A stretch of 64,000 nt of DNA from Magnetospirillum sulfuroxidans (lineage in GTDB: Bacteria; Pseudomonadota; Alphaproteobacteria; Rhodospirillales; Magnetospirillaceae): assembly GCF_018224925.1 (NCBI RefSeq), contig NZ_JAGTUF010000015.1:28739-92738 (forward strand), read 5' to 3'. The notes beneath the pieces are model-generated. The model did no database searches and was not told the origin of the DNA. It saw nothing but the letters and a program-made list of their open reading frames with translations. Within the stretch, counting starts at the first letter, position 1, and the number at the start of each line of letters is the position of its first letter. Shown one piece after another: positions 18,802 to 27,920 of the stretch. The position numbers were made by a program, and so were the translations under genes.

Positions 18802-20790
18802 ATGTTCACCAAGATTCTGATCGCCAATCGCGGCGAAATCGCTTGTCGTGTCATCAAGACCGCCAAGAAAATGGGCATCAAGACGGTGGCGGTGTATTCC
18901 GACGCCGACAAGGATGCGCTGCATGTGCAGATGGCTGACGAAGCCGTGCATCTGGGCCCGCCGCCTTCGGCCCAGTCCTATCTGCTGGCCGACAAGATCG
19001 TCGAAGCCTGCCAGAAGACCGGCGCCCAGGCGGTGCATCCCGGCTATGGCTTCCTGTCGGAAAAGCGCGAGTTCCAAGAGAAGCTGGCGGCTGCCGGCAT
19101 CGCCTTCATCGGTCCCGATGGCCATGCCATTTTCTGCATGGGCGACAAGATCGAGTCGAAGAAGCTGGCCCGCCAAGCCGGCGTCAACACCGTTCCCGGC
19201 CACATGGATGTCATCACCGATGCCGAGCATGCGGTCAAGATCGCCGGCGAGATCGGCTATCCGGTGATGATCAAGGCCTCCGCCGGCGGCGGCGGCAAGG
19301 GCATGCGTCTGGCGTGGAACGAAGCCGAAGCCCGCGAGGGTTTTGTCTCGGCCACCAACGAAGCCAAGTCGTCCTTTGCCGATGATCGCGTCTTCATCGA
19401 AAAGTTCATCGAACAGCCGCGCCACATCGAAATCCAGGTCCTGGCCGACAGCTTCGGCAACACCATCTATCTGGGCGAGCGCGAATGCTCGATCCAGCGG
19501 CGTCACCAAAAGGTGATCGAAGAAGCGCCGTCGCCCTTCCTCAGCCCGGAAATGCGCAAGGCCATGGGCGAACAAGCCTGTGCCTTGGCCAAGTCGGTGC
19601 AGTACAAATCGGCCGGGACCGTCGAATTCATCGTCGGCGGCGCCACCGGCGAGTTCTATTTCCTGGAAATGAACACCCGCTTGCAGGTCGAGCATCCGGT
19701 GACCGAAATGATCACCGGCCTTGATCTGGTCGAGCTGATGATCAAGGTCGCCGCCGGCGAAAAGCTGCCGATCACCCAAGAACAGGTGAAGCTGAACGGG
19801 TGGGCCATGGAAGCCCGCGTTTACGCCGAGGACCCGTTCCGCAACTTCCTGCCTTCGACCGGTCGTCTGACCCGCTACCAGCCGCCGGCCGAAAGCCCGC
19901 AGGTGCGCGTCGATACCGGCGTCTATGAAGGCGGCGAGATCAGCATGTTCTACGATCCGATGATCGCCAAGCTGATCACCTATGGTCCGACCCGCGACGC
20001 CGCCATCAATCACATGCGCGACGCGCTCGACGCCTATTACATCCGTGGCCTGTCGCACAACATTCCGTTCCTGGCCTCGCTGATGAGCAAGGATCGATTC
20101 GTTAAGGGCAACATCACCACCAATTTCATCGCCGAGGAATATGCCAACGGCTTCCACGCCAACGATCTGCCGGCCGATGATCCGACCGTGCTGATCGCCG
20201 TGGCGGCGGCGGTCAAGGCGGCCATCAGCGCCCGTAACATCAAGGTGAGCGGGCAGTTCCCCGGTCACGAGATGAAGGTGCCGGTTCAGTGGACGGTGGT
20301 GCTCAACGGTCAATACCATGACGTCGAAACCCGGCCGGCCGAAGGCGGCTTTGCCGTGGTCATCGGCGGCGAGGCGGTCAGCGTCAAGACCGACTGGCAG
20401 ATCGGCCAGCCCCTGTTCCGGGGCACCATCGAAGGCCGCAACGTTTGCGTTCAGGTCGATCGCGACGGCGTGTCCTATACCTTGGCCCATGCGGGCAGCC
20501 GGGTGAAGGCCATCGTCCTCACCCGTCAGGCGGCAATTTTGAACAAGCTGATGCCGTTCAAGGCGCCGCCGGATATGTCCAAGTACCTGCTGTCGCCCAT
20601 GCCCGGCCTGCTGCGCGCGGTCGAGGTGGTGGAAGGTCAGGAAGTCAAGGCCGGCGAGGCTTTGGCCGTGGTCGAAGCCATGAAGATGGAAAACATCCTC
20701 AAGGCTGAACGCGATGGCACCATCGGCAAGATTCACGCCCAGCCGGGTGAATCGTTGGCGGTGGATCAAAAGATCATCGAATTCGCCTGA
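18802..20790 (+). CDS. pccA: Propionyl-CoA carboxylase alpha subunit (biotin carboxylase plus biotin carrier)
   Basis: A 662-residue protein in three parts. The first 450 residues are biotin carboxylase (KILIANRGEIACRVIKTAKK, the ATP-grasp glycine loop GGGGKGMRL, EMNTRLQVEHPVTE). A BT linker domain follows, and the C-terminus is a biotinyl domain with the EAMKMEN motif whose lysine carries biotin. It loads CO2 onto biotin for the PccB subunit. ATG at 18802 is preceded by GGGGGGACC. The pair supports propionate, odd-chain fatty acid or polyhydroxyalkanoate metabolism via methylmalonyl-CoA. A strong terminator closes the operon. Confidence 0.96.
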   Translation: MFTKILIANRGEIACRVIKTAKKMGIKTVAVYSDADKDALHVQMADEAVHLGPPPSAQSYLLADKIVEACQKTGAQAVHPGYGFLSEKREFQEKLAAAGIAFIGPDGHAIFCMGDKIESKKLARQAGVNTVPGHMDVITDAEHAVKIAGEIGYPVMIKASAGGGGKGMRLAWNEAEAREGFVSATNEAKSSFADDRVFIEKFIEQPRHIEIQVLADSFGNTIYLGERECSIQRRHQKVIEEAPSPFLSPEMRKAMGEQACALAKSVQYKSAGTVEFIVGGATGEFYFLEMNTRLQVEHPVTEMITGLDLVELMIKVAAGEKLPITQEQVKLNGWAMEARVYAEDPFRNFLPSTGRLTRYQPPAESPQVRVDTGVYEGGEISMFYDPMIAKLITYGPTRDAAINHMRDALDAYYIRGLSHNIPFLASLMSKDRFVKGNITTNFIAEEYANGFHANDLPADDPTVLIAVAAAVKAAISARNIKVSGQFPGHEMKVPVQWTVVLNGQYHDVETRPAEGGFAVVIGGEAVSVKTDWQIGQPLFRGTIEGRNVCVQVDRDGVSYTLAHAGSRVKAIVLTRQAAILNKLMPFKAPPDMSKYLLSPMPGLLRAVEVVEGQEVKAGEALAVVEAMKMENILKAERDGTIGKIHAQPGESLAVDQKIIEFA

Positions 20791-20846
20791 AATCGGCCTG
20801 AATCATCCCGGTTTTGGCCGGGATGATTGCGGACGAAAGCGCGAAA

Positions 20847-20884
20847 GCAAAAACCCCGGAGCGATCATGCTCCGGGGTTTTTGC
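20847..20884 (+). terminator. Rho-independent terminator after pccBA
   Basis: A perfect 16-bp stem (GCAAAAACCCCGGAGC and its complement) has a 6-nt loop and an internal T5 tract on the 3' side. It sits 57 bp after the pccA stop and reads as a terminator in either direction. Confidence 0.9.
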
Positions 20885-20979
20885 TGTGGGCGCGATGAAA
20901 TACAACTTTCTGGTGCCGCCATCATCTGTATCATATGTCCTATGTGGAATGGCCACATGGGATAGAAATGGAGCGGGTG

Positions 20980-21309
20980 ATGGGAAAATACGTGATCGAG
21001 ACGGCAAAGAACGGCGAGTTCTTTTTCAATTTGAAGGCTGGGAACGGAGAAAAAATCCTGACCAGCGAGACCTACAAAGAAAAGGCGGGGGCGAAGAAGG
21101 GCATCGAATCCGTTCGTGTAAATAGCGCCCTTGACGCTCGCTATGACCGCCTTGCTGCCGCCGGCGGCAAACATCGCTTTGTTCTCAAGGCCGGCAATCA
21201 CGAGATTATCGGAACCAGCCAGGCCTATGAAAGCGAGCAAGGCATGGAAACCGGGATTAATTCGGTGAAGGCCAATGGCCCCGATTCCGAAGTGGTGGAC
21301 AATACTTGA
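20980..21309 (+). CDS. YegP-family protein (two DUF1508 repeats)
   Basis: A 109-residue protein made of two tandem YegP modules. The first has KYVIETAKNGEFFFNLKAGNG and ILTSETYKEKAGAKKGIESV. The second has HRFVLKAGNHEIIGTSQAYES and GMETGINSVKANG. The biochemical role of the family is not established. I chose the ATG at 20980, which has GGAG seven bases upstream and starts exactly at the first module; longer starts add residues with no similarity. It stands alone between two terminators. Confidence 0.88.
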   Translation: MGKYVIETAKNGEFFFNLKAGNGEKILTSETYKEKAGAKKGIESVRVNSALDARYDRLAAAGGKHRFVLKAGNHEIIGTSQAYESEQGMETGINSVKANGPDSEVVDNT

Positions 21310-21354
21310 TCCTGCCCGCGCGGGTCCTTGCAAAGGGTGAGCGGGAAGAAGATT

Positions 21355-21382
21355 GTCCCGAGGGCGGAGACGGCCTCGGGAC
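21355..21382. terminator. Stem-loop terminator between convergent yegP-like and DUF2061 genes
   Basis: GTCCCGAGG pairs with CCTCGGGAC around a 10-nt loop and is followed on the plus strand by TTTCTTC. It lies between the ends of two convergent genes and could serve both. Confidence 0.65.
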
Positions 21383-21387
21383 TTTCT

Positions 21388-21582
21388 TCAGCCGACGCTG
21401 ATCCGGGGCCCCAGCTTGGCCCAAGCCTTGTCGTGCAGGTGGCTGGCGACGACGTTGCACACCGGTTCGATCAGTGCGATCAGCCCTCCCAGGGCCAGGG
21501 ATCCGGTCAAGGCATAGGTGACGGCCACGGCGACGACCAGATGCAAGCTCAGCTGGCTGGTCATCTTCATCATCTTGATCAT
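21388..21582 (-). CDS. Small membrane protein of the DUF2061 family
   Basis: A 64-residue inner-membrane protein with a hydrophobic core. LHLVVAVAVTYALTGSL, followed by LGGLIALIEPVCNVVASHLHDKAW, matches the DUF2061 pattern, including the conserved glutamate-proline and the histidines near the end. Function is unknown for the family. The ATG at 21582 has AGGAGAGAGG just upstream, a good ribosome binding site. The gene is monocistronic and is divergent from the Fur-family gene. Confidence 0.8.
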   Translation of the reverse strand: MIKMMKMTSQLSLHLVVAVAVTYALTGSLALGGLIALIEPVCNVVASHLHDKAWAKLGPRISVG

Positions 21583-21804
21583 GGCCTCTCTCCTGTCCCG
21601 GTATTTCCTGGGGCTGATGATACGGAGAGGCGGGTGATCGGTGAAATGGATTAAAATTTAAAACTAATCGATAAAAACGATTATAGTTTATCTTGGAACC
21701 ATTCCAATAAGGCCCATCTTACCTTGAATGATTCCATGTTACGGACGTACCATCGCCCTATGCCCAGCCACACGGGCATCCCCTTTGGTGGGAGGTTTCG
21801 ATCC

Positions 21805-22224
21805 ATGCTTGTCCGCCATCAAGCACCAGAACAAAATATGCTGCGTGAGGCCGGTATCCGTCCGACCACACCGAGAATGACCATTTTGCGCGCTATCCTT
21901 GACGGGGGTCACCGCCATCTGACGCCGGAATCCTTTCATCAGGAACTGGTCGATGCGGGCCATGAATTTTCCCTGGCCACGGTCTACAACACCCTCAACC
22001 ATTTTTCCGAGGCGGATTTACTGCGTCGAGTCGGCTGTGGGGATCGTCATTTTTTCTGCACCAACACCAAGGAACATCATCATTTCTATGATGCTCGGAC
22101 CGGCCGCATCGAGGATATCCCCGATCCGCAGCCGCTGATCGCCGGCTTGCCCGAGCCGCCGCCGGGCATGATGATCGAAGCGGTGGAGGTGGTTATCCGC
22201 TTGCGTCGGCTTCCGCATAGCTGA
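21805..22224 (+). CDS. irr: Irr-like Fur-family transcriptional regulator
   Basis: A 139-residue Fur-family repressor. The DNA-binding winged helix includes RPTTPRMTILRAILDGGHRHLTPE and FSLATVYNTLNHFSEADLLRRV. The metal/haem region has the histidine cluster KEHHHFYD, typical of Irr, the haem-sensing iron regulator of alphaproteobacteria. Irr represses or activates haem and iron-storage genes. ATG at 21805 is preferred because GGGAGG lies nine bases upstream. The AT-rich upstream region contains an imperfect inverted repeat (AAACTAATCG with CGATTATAGTTT) that may be its operator. A stem-loop follows the gene. Confidence 0.85.
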   Translation: MLVRHQAPEQNMLREAGIRPTTPRMTILRAILDGGHRHLTPESFHQELVDAGHEFSLATVYNTLNHFSEADLLRRVGCGDRHFFCTNTKEHHHFYDARTGRIEDIPDPQPLIAGLPEPPPGMMIEAVEVVIRLRRLPHS

Positions 22225-22241
22225 ATTTGGCGCGTCTTGCG

Positions 22242-22278
22242 CCCATCATCATTCCCGCATTGGGGGAATGATGATGGG
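22242..22278. terminator. Stem-loop after irr
   Basis: CCCATCATCATTCCC pairs perfectly with its complement over 15 bp. It lies between the convergent irr and pentaheme cytochrome genes. It lacks a long T tract, so it may be a transcript-end hairpin rather than a classical terminator. Confidence 0.55.
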
Positions 22279-22364
22279 GTGTGCGGCATAAGCCGCCCGG
22301 CCCCGTGGGCCTAACCAAATCCCGATGAATTTCACCATGAGTTTTCACCCACGGGGATTTGGCG

Positions 22365-23483
22365 TTACTTCTCTCCATCCTTGGCTTGACGTTGAAGATC
22401 GGTCAGCAACAAGCCGGCCTCGGCGTCGCTGAGCGGCGTCAGCCGCTTCATGGAATTCATATGGCCGACCCAATCATTGGCCAGATAAGCCGCGGCCGGG
22501 CGACGGACATGGCACAAGGTGCAATTATCCTCGGCCATGCGGTCGGCGTAATCCCAAAGCGGCTGGGGATCACGCAGAAATCCGCCGGCTGGAACCCAGG
22601 CTTGCAAATGCGTTTCGGTCCAGGTTTGGCCGGTATCGGCGTCTTCGACCTCGCGGCCGGGACGCAATCGCGCCAGGGCCGGTTCTTCCAGAATGGCCAA
22701 GGTGATGCGTTTGCCTTGACGGGCATAGAGAACGCTTTGGGTGCCATCGCGGCGCCAGCCGCCGATGTCGATCTTGACGAAGCCTTCCGCCACATCCACC
22801 ACCCGGACAGCGTGCCCGGCCATCAACTGTCCCTCTGATGGGGCATGCGGGGTTGGAGAAAGCGGCCGGCTTTCCACCCCGGTGACCACGTCGCCAACCG
22901 CGGGGAGTGTCTTTGCCGCAATGGCTGACAGGGCGGTGAACATGCGGCGGTGATGGGCGGTGACGTCCGGCATCTTGTGGGCGATCGCCTTATGGCAATC
23001 GATACAGGTCTTGCCGTCCTTGGCCGCGTCGCGCATGGCGCGGGCGGCTTTGATGGATTGTTTATGAAAGGCCATGGCCTCGAAGGAATGGCAGTTGCGG
23101 CATTCTTGCGAATCGCCGGCCCGCATGCGGTCCCATTCCCGTACAGCCAAGGTGTGGCGCTTGGCTTCGAACTTTTCCGGGCTGTCGATGGAGCCGATGG
23201 CCCAATGAAACACTTCGCCGCTGGCTTGCATCTTGCGGATCAGTTTGTGCGACCAATCGCGCGGCACATGGCAATCGGCGCAGGTGGCGCGGATTCCGGA
23301 GGGGTTGAGGAAATGGGACGATTGCTGATACTCGCCATAAACGGTATCGCGCATTTCGTGACACGAGATGCAAAACGCCATCTGGTTGGTGGCTTCAAGC
23401 GCGGTGTTGAAACCGCCCCAGCCGATTATTCCGGCGAATATGCCGGCCAGACCGATCAGCACCCATTTCCGCACAGCCCGCAT
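22365..23483 (-). CDS. Pentaheme c-type cytochrome, NapC/NirT-TorC type
   Basis: A membrane-anchored periplasmic quinol oxidase. One N-terminal membrane helix (WVLIGLAGIFAGIIGWGG) is followed by four CxxCH haem sites (CISCH, CADCH, CRNCH, CIDCH) in the NapC/NirT domain. A separate C-terminal domain carries a fifth (CTLCH). This layout matches TorC/TorY, which pass electrons from menaquinol to TMAO reductase, but no TorA is seen here. The start is ambiguous: an ATG at 23516 lies inside a stem-loop, so I prefer ATG 23483 or GTG 23474, which has AAGGGG nine bases upstream. The dihaem peroxidase gene lies directly upstream. Confidence 0.88.
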   Translation of the reverse strand: MRAVRKWVLIGLAGIFAGIIGWGGFNTALEATNQMAFCISCHEMRDTVYGEYQQSSHFLNPSGIRATCADCHVPRDWSHKLIRKMQASGEVFHWAIGSIDSPEKFEAKRHTLAVREWDRMRAGDSQECRNCHSFEAMAFHKQSIKAARAMRDAAKDGKTCIDCHKAIAHKMPDVTAHHRRMFTALSAIAAKTLPAVGDVVTGVESRPLSPTPHAPSEGQLMAGHAVRVVDVAEGFVKIDIGGWRRDGTQSVLYARQGKRITLAILEEPALARLRPGREVEDADTGQTWTETHLQAWVPAGGFLRDPQPLWDYADRMAEDNCTLCHVRRPAAAYLANDWVGHMNSMKRLTPLSDAEAGLLLTDLQRQAKDGEK

Positions 23484-23499
23484 CCCCTTTGCTGAAACA

Positions 23500-23535
23500 C
23501 TGGGGCCGGACGACATTATTGTCGTCCGGCCCCAG
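23500..23535 (-). terminator. Perfect 16-bp stem-loop between peroxidase and pentaheme cytochrome genes
   Basis: CTGGGGCCGGACGACA pairs fully with its complement over a 4-nt loop. It lies after the peroxidase stop and before the cytochrome start. The T tract on the minus strand is weak (TGTTTC), so it may be a leaky terminator or an mRNA-stabilising processing site that sets unequal expression of the two genes. Confidence 0.65.
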
Positions 23536-23598
23536 CCATAATGGCAGGCAGATACCGGCCAAGAATGTTGGCCGGCATCACCCGCCCCACCCGACGGA

Positions 23599-24585
23599 TC
23601 AGTCGAAGGGCTTGGGCTGCGGGGTTGAATCGTTGGACGGCGGCAGGATCGGCAGCATGAAAGCGGGCTGATCGCCGGTCAGGGTCTTGAGGAAGGCGAC
23701 GATCTTGCCGTTTTCCTCGGCCGAGAATTTCTTGCCCAACTGAATGCGGCCCATGGTGTCCACGGCGCTGGACAAGGTGGTTGCGGCGCCGTCGTGGAAG
23801 TAGGGATAGGTCAGTTCGACATTTCGCAGCGTCGGCACCTTGAAGAAGAAGCGGTCGGCTTCATCCTTGGTGACGGCAACGCGGCCTTCGGCCGGGCTGG
23901 AGGCGGTGTAGGGCTCGACCACGCCCATCTTCTGATAGGTGTTGCCACCGGCGGCGGCGCCGTTATGGCAGGCGGTGCAGCCAGAATCCTTGAACAATTC
24001 ATAGCCGGCCAGTTCAGTGGCGGTCAGGGCCTTCTTGTCGCCCTTCAGCCATTTGTCAAAGCGGGCATTGGGGGTGACCAGGGTTTCTTCGAAGGTGGCA
24101 ATGGCCTTGGTGACGCCATCGACGGTGATCTTGTCCGAATTGAACACCTTCTTGTACTCGGCCACATAGGCGGGGATCGATTGCAGCACCGACAGCGCCA
24201 GGGTGTGGGTCGAAGCCATCTCGCCCGGATTGGCGATGGGGCCGCCAGCCTGGTCTTGCAGGGTCAGGGCGCGGCCGTCCCAGAATTGGGCCAGGTTCAA
24301 GCTGGAATTGAGCACGGTGGGGGCGTTGATCGGCCCCTTGTTCCAGTTGTGACCAATGGAGGTCTTGAGGTTGTCGGTCCCCCCCATGGACAGGTTGTGG
24401 CACGAATTACACGAAATGAAGCCCGACTTGGACAGGCGCGGATCGAAAAACAGCTTCTTGCCCAGTTCGGCCATGGCCGGGTTGGCGATCTTGGCGGCCG
24501 CGATCGGCTGGATCGGCTCGTCGGCGGCGAAGGCGGCGGAAGCCGTCATGGTGATTGCAAGGGCAATCGGGAATAAAGAGCGCAT
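23599..24585 (-). CDS. Dihaem cytochrome c peroxidase (CcpA/MauG family)
   Basis: Periplasmic enzyme reducing hydrogen peroxide to water with electrons from cytochromes. The 328-residue precursor has a signal peptide ending AAFA. It carries two haem sites, CNSCH in the N-terminal domain and CTACH in the middle, and the peroxidase blocks FFDPRLSKSGFISCNSCH and RNVELTYPYFHDGAA. Length is normal. It is the first gene of a probable unit with the pentaheme quinol-oxidising cytochrome, separated by a strong stem-loop. I found no FNR-type palindrome in the upstream 190 bp. Confidence 0.93.
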   Translation of the reverse strand: MRSLFPIALAITMTASAAFAADEPIQPIAAAKIANPAMAELGKKLFFDPRLSKSGFISCNSCHNLSMGGTDNLKTSIGHNWNKGPINAPTVLNSSLNLAQFWDGRALTLQDQAGGPIANPGEMASTHTLALSVLQSIPAYVAEYKKVFNSDKITVDGVTKAIATFEETLVTPNARFDKWLKGDKKALTATELAGYELFKDSGCTACHNGAAAGGNTYQKMGVVEPYTASSPAEGRVAVTKDEADRFFFKVPTLRNVELTYPYFHDGAATTLSSAVDTMGRIQLGKKFSAEENGKIVAFLKTLTGDQPAFMLPILPPSNDSTPQPKPFD

Positions 24586-24771
24586 GGGAAAAATCCCCCT
24601 AAAGGACGTACGATTTCAACCCTCCGATCATGCGCAGCCTGAATTATTCTTCACAAATCGAGTAATTCTAAAAAGGCATGTAAACTCGTTAAGAATCAGG
24701 TTATTACAGTGGTTTAGGTAATTTGGAATAATGCTAAAATGATGGCGGTTGCTTGCGGCCAAGGCGTCAGG

Positions 24772-26070
24772 CTACCCCTGACCATCCTGCTTTTTGGCGC
24801 GCAGCCGATCCCAATAGTCCAGACGCTTTTTCACCTCGCGTTCAAAGCCGCGCTCTGGCGGGTCGTAGAAGCGCCGCCGGTTCATGCCGTCGGGGAAATA
24901 GTTTTGCCCGGAAAAGCCCTCGGCGGTGTCGTGGTCGTATTGATAGCCGGCGTTGTAGCCCAGATCCTTCATCATCCGCGTCGGCGCGTTCAAGATGTGC
25001 ATGGGCGGCATCAAGCTGCCGGTCTCCTTGGCCGATTTGCGCGCCGCCTTATAGGCGGTATGGGCGGCGTTGGATTTGGGCGCGGTGCCGAGATAAACCA
25101 CCAATTGGGCCAGGGCCAATTCGCCTTCGGGACTGCCCAGACGTTCATAGATATCCCAGGCGGTCAGCGCCTGGACGGCGGCGTTGGGGTCGGCCAGACC
25201 GATATCCTCGACGGCGAAGCGGGTCAGCCGGCGGCAGATGTACAAGGGATCTTCGCCGCCTTCCAGCATGCGGGCCATCCAATACAGCGCGGCGTCGGTG
25301 TCGGACCCGCGCAGGGATTTATGCAAGGCGCTGATCAGGTTGTAATGGCCTTCGCGGTCCTTGTCATAGGCGGGGGCGCGTTGCTGCACCACCTTGGCCA
25401 GGGCGGCGGCGTCGAGCGCCGGTTCGGCCGGCAGGATCGACAATGCCTCGATCAGATTAAGGAAATAGCGGCCATCGCCATCGGCCATGGCCTTCAAGGC
25501 CGCGCGTGAATCGGTGGTCAGCGGCAGCGTGCGGCCCAGCTCGGTTTCGGCTCGATCAATCAGGGCGTCCAAGGCGTCGTCGTCAAGACGTCGCAGCACC
25601 AACACCTGACAGCGCGACAGCAACGCCCCGTTCAGTTCGAAGCTTGGGTTTTCGGTGGTGGCGCCCACCAGCACCACGGTGCCGTTTTCGACAAAGGGCA
25701 GGAATCCGTCTTGCTGGGCGCGGTTGAAGCGATGAATTTCATCGACGAACAAAAGCGTGCCGCGTCCGGTTTCCTTGCGCTTGGCGGCGGCGTCGAACAC
25801 CTTGCGCAGATCGGCGACGCCGGAAAAAACCGCACTCAGGGGCTCGAAATGCAAATCGGTGCGCGCCGCCAGCAGGCGGGCGATGGTGGTCTTGCCACAG
25901 CCGGGTGGTCCCCACAAGATGCTGCTGGTCAGTCGTCCGGCGGCGAGCATGCGCCCCAATGGACCCTCGGGGCCGATCAGGTGGTCTTGTCCGACCACCT
26001 GCTCCAACCCGGCCGGCCGCATCCGGTCGGCCAGGGGACGATCTTGCGGACGCTCGAATAAAGAGCTCAA
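24772..26070 (-). CDS. rarA: Replication-associated recombination protein A (AAA+ ATPase)
   Basis: A 432-residue AAA+ ATPase of the RarA/MgsA/WRNIP1 family, which acts at stalled replication forks. Motifs are Walker [10 protein letters not shown] near residue 55, Walker [10 protein letters not shown], sensor 1 GATTENPSF, and the C-terminal tetramerisation domain with [16 protein letters not shown] and EGEDP-like [13 protein letters not shown]. Its start overlaps the stop of the Deg protease gene by 4 bp, so both come from one transcript. The function is established for the family and the motifs are complete. Confidence 0.95.
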   Translation of the reverse strand: MSSLFERPQDRPLADRMRPAGLEQVVGQDHLIGPEGPLGRMLAAGRLTSSILWGPPGCGKTTIARLLAARTDLHFEPLSAVFSGVADLRKVFDAAAKRKETGRGTLLFVDEIHRFNRAQQDGFLPFVENGTVVLVGATTENPSFELNGALLSRCQVLVLRRLDDDALDALIDRAETELGRTLPLTTDSRAALKAMADGDGRYFLNLIEALSILPAEPALDAAALAKVVQQRAPAYDKDREGHYNLISALHKSLRGSDTDAALYWMARMLEGGEDPLYICRRLTRFAVEDIGLADPNAAVQALTAWDIYERLGSPEGELALAQLVVYLGTAPKSNAAHTAYKAARKSAKETGSLMPPMHILNAPTRMMKDLGYNAGYQYDHDTAEGFSGQNYFPDGMNRRRFYDPPERGFEREVKKRLDYWDRLRAKKQDGQG

Positions 26071-27479
26071 CCGCCCACCTGCAAACTCATTTTCTCGCCA
26101 TCGCGTTCAATCGTCAGCACCCAGGATTGGGCGTTGACAGATAAGGCCTTGCGGGCATCGGCGACGGAGGCGACGGGGATGTCGTTGATCCGCAAGACGA
26201 TGTCGCCGGGTTCGATGCGCAGACGATGGGCGATGGAGCCGCGCTTGATCTTCAGCACCACCACGCCGGCGGCCGTGCTGTTAAGGCCGATTTCCTCGGC
26301 CAGGGCCGGGTTGAGGTTGGCGATCACCGAACCGGTAAAGGGATTGGCGCCGCCAACTTCGGTCACGTCGCGTGCCGGGGTTTCCGGCGGCGCGATCAGG
26401 TGGACGGCCAGCACCCGTTCGGCCCCGTCACGCAACAGCGTCAGCCGGGCATCCGCCCCCGGCCCCAAGGTGGCCAAACGAAAGCGCATGCCCTCGGGGT
26501 CATCGACCTCGCGCTCGTTGATGGCGGTGATGACGTCGCCGGATTTCAAGCCGGCGCGGGCGGCCGGGCCGTCCTTGTGGATGTTGTTGATCAAGATGCC
26601 CACCGGTCGGGCCAGACCGATGGCCTGGGCCAGTTCGTTGGTCACCGCCTGCCCCGACGCCCCCAGCCATGGCCGGATCACCTTGCCGCTTTCCTTGATG
26701 CTGGCCAGGACCGTGCGGACCAACGAGGTGGGAATGGCGAAGCCGATCCCGTTGGAACCGCCGCCTTTCGAGAAGATGGCGCTGTTGATGCCGATCAACT
26801 GGCCATTCATGTCGACCAGGGCGCCGCCGGAATTGCCGGGATTGATGGCGGCGTCGGTTTGGATGAAGGAACGGTAATCGGTGATGCCGATATTGGTGCG
26901 GGCCAGGGCGGAAACGATGCCGCTGGTCACCGTCTGGCCGACGCCAAAGGGATTGCCGATGGCGATGACCAGATCGCCCACTTCCAAGGCGTCGGAATCG
27001 CCCATGGGCAGGACCGGCAGGGATTCCTTGCCCGGCTCGATTTTCAGGACGGCGATGTCGCTGCGTTCATCCGAGCCGACGATGCGGGCCTCGAATTCGC
27101 GGCGGTCGGACAGCACCACGGTGACCTCGTCGGCGCCCTTGACCACGTGGTGGTTGGTCACCACCGTGCCGTCATGGGTGACGATGACGCCCGAGCCCAG
27201 GCTGTTTTGCACCCGCTCTTGCGTCATCCCCTGGGGCAGGGAATCACCGAAGAAGCGCCGGAAGAACGGATCGTTGAGCAGCGGCGAGGTGGCGGTTCGC
27301 ACCACGCGCTTGGTGTAGATGTTGACCACCGCCGGCGCGGTTTGCTTGACCACCGGGGAAAAGGATTGCTGGAGTTGCGGCCGCGAGGTCGGCACGCTTT
27401 GCCCCCAGGCCGGCAAAGCCACGGTGGCGGCCAAAAGCATGGCGGCGGCCAGCGGAGTACACAAACGCAAGGCGGTCAT
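26067..27479 (-). CDS. degP: Periplasmic Deg/HtrA serine protease (Do family)
   Basis: A 470-residue periplasmic protease-chaperone for misfolded envelope proteins. After a signal peptide ending LPAWG comes a trypsin-like domain with the triad NHHVV (His), RSDIAVLK (Asp) and NPGNSGGALV (Ser). Two PDZ domains follow: the first around GILINNIHKDGPAARAGLKSGD, the second around GVVVLKIKRGSIAHRLRIEPGD. It might be called DegQ/MucD as well as DegP. It is encoded upstream of rarA and overlaps it by 4 bp. Confidence 0.94.
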   Translation of the reverse strand: MTALRLCTPLAAAMLLAATVALPAWGQSVPTSRPQLQQSFSPVVKQTAPAVVNIYTKRVVRTATSPLLNDPFFRRFFGDSLPQGMTQERVQNSLGSGVIVTHDGTVVTNHHVVKGADEVTVVLSDRREFEARIVGSDERSDIAVLKIEPGKESLPVLPMGDSDALEVGDLVIAIGNPFGVGQTVTSGIVSALARTNIGITDYRSFIQTDAAINPGNSGGALVDMNGQLIGINSAIFSKGGGSNGIGFAIPTSLVRTVLASIKESGKVIRPWLGASGQAVTNELAQAIGLARPVGILINNIHKDGPAARAGLKSGDVITAINEREVDDPEGMRFRLATLGPGADARLTLLRDGAERVLAVHLIAPPETPARDVTEVGGANPFTGSVIANLNPALAEEIGLNSTAAGVVVLKIKRGSIAHRLRIEPGDIVLRINDIPVASVADARKALSVNAQSWVLTIERDGEKMSLQVGG

Positions 27480-27535
27480 TGGATAATCCCATCAAGACGA
27501 ATCGCCTTAATAGTATGGGGGGTTTGCCGGTACGA

Positions 27536-27916
27536 TCAATCCAGCCGTTTCAGTAATTCGCGCCCTTGTGCCCCCCCATCGTCGGTCAGGCGGTGGCTGA
27601 TGACGGTTTGCATGGAGTGCAAGAGGCGGAAAATGCCGCTTTGCGGGGGCGAAGGGGCGTGCAGCATCTGGCAAAGACGGGTGCCGATGGCGGTGACCAA
27701 CGGATAGCCGAAGGTGGCCGCCTGACCCTTGATGTCGTGGACGATGGTGTACAAGCGGGAAAGATCACCGCTGTCGAGACAGGCTTGGGCGGCGGCCAAA
27801 TCGGCTTCGACCCAGCGCAGATAATCATCGCTCAGTCGGGCCAGGGCGGCTTCGGCTCGGGCCAAGGCATCGGGAGACAGATCGACGGAATCATCCTTGT
27901 CGACGCTGTCGGTCAT
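27536..27916 (-). CDS. Histidine phosphotransfer (Hpt) domain protein
   Basis: A 126-residue single-domain Hpt protein. The phosphoacceptor histidine is in IVHDIKGQAATFGYPLV, the classical HxxKG motif, within a predicted four-helix bundle. Such proteins relay phosphate between hybrid kinases and response regulators. The ATG at 27916 lies 4 bp after the stop of the receiver-domain gene, so the two form an operon. No sensor kinase is encoded nearby, so the partner is elsewhere in the genome. Confidence 0.88.
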   Translation of the reverse strand: MTDSVDKDDSVDLSPDALARAEAALARLSDDYLRWVEADLAAAQACLDSGDLSRLYTIVHDIKGQAATFGYPLVTAIGTRLCQMLHAPSPPQSGIFRLLHSMQTVISHRLTDDGGAQGRELLKRLD

Positions 27917-27920
27917 GATC

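Noticed and set aside
26226..27707. 493-codon plus-strand frame opposite the Deg protease
   Set aside because: Antisense to a well-conserved protease with intact triad; composition is typical of shadow frames.
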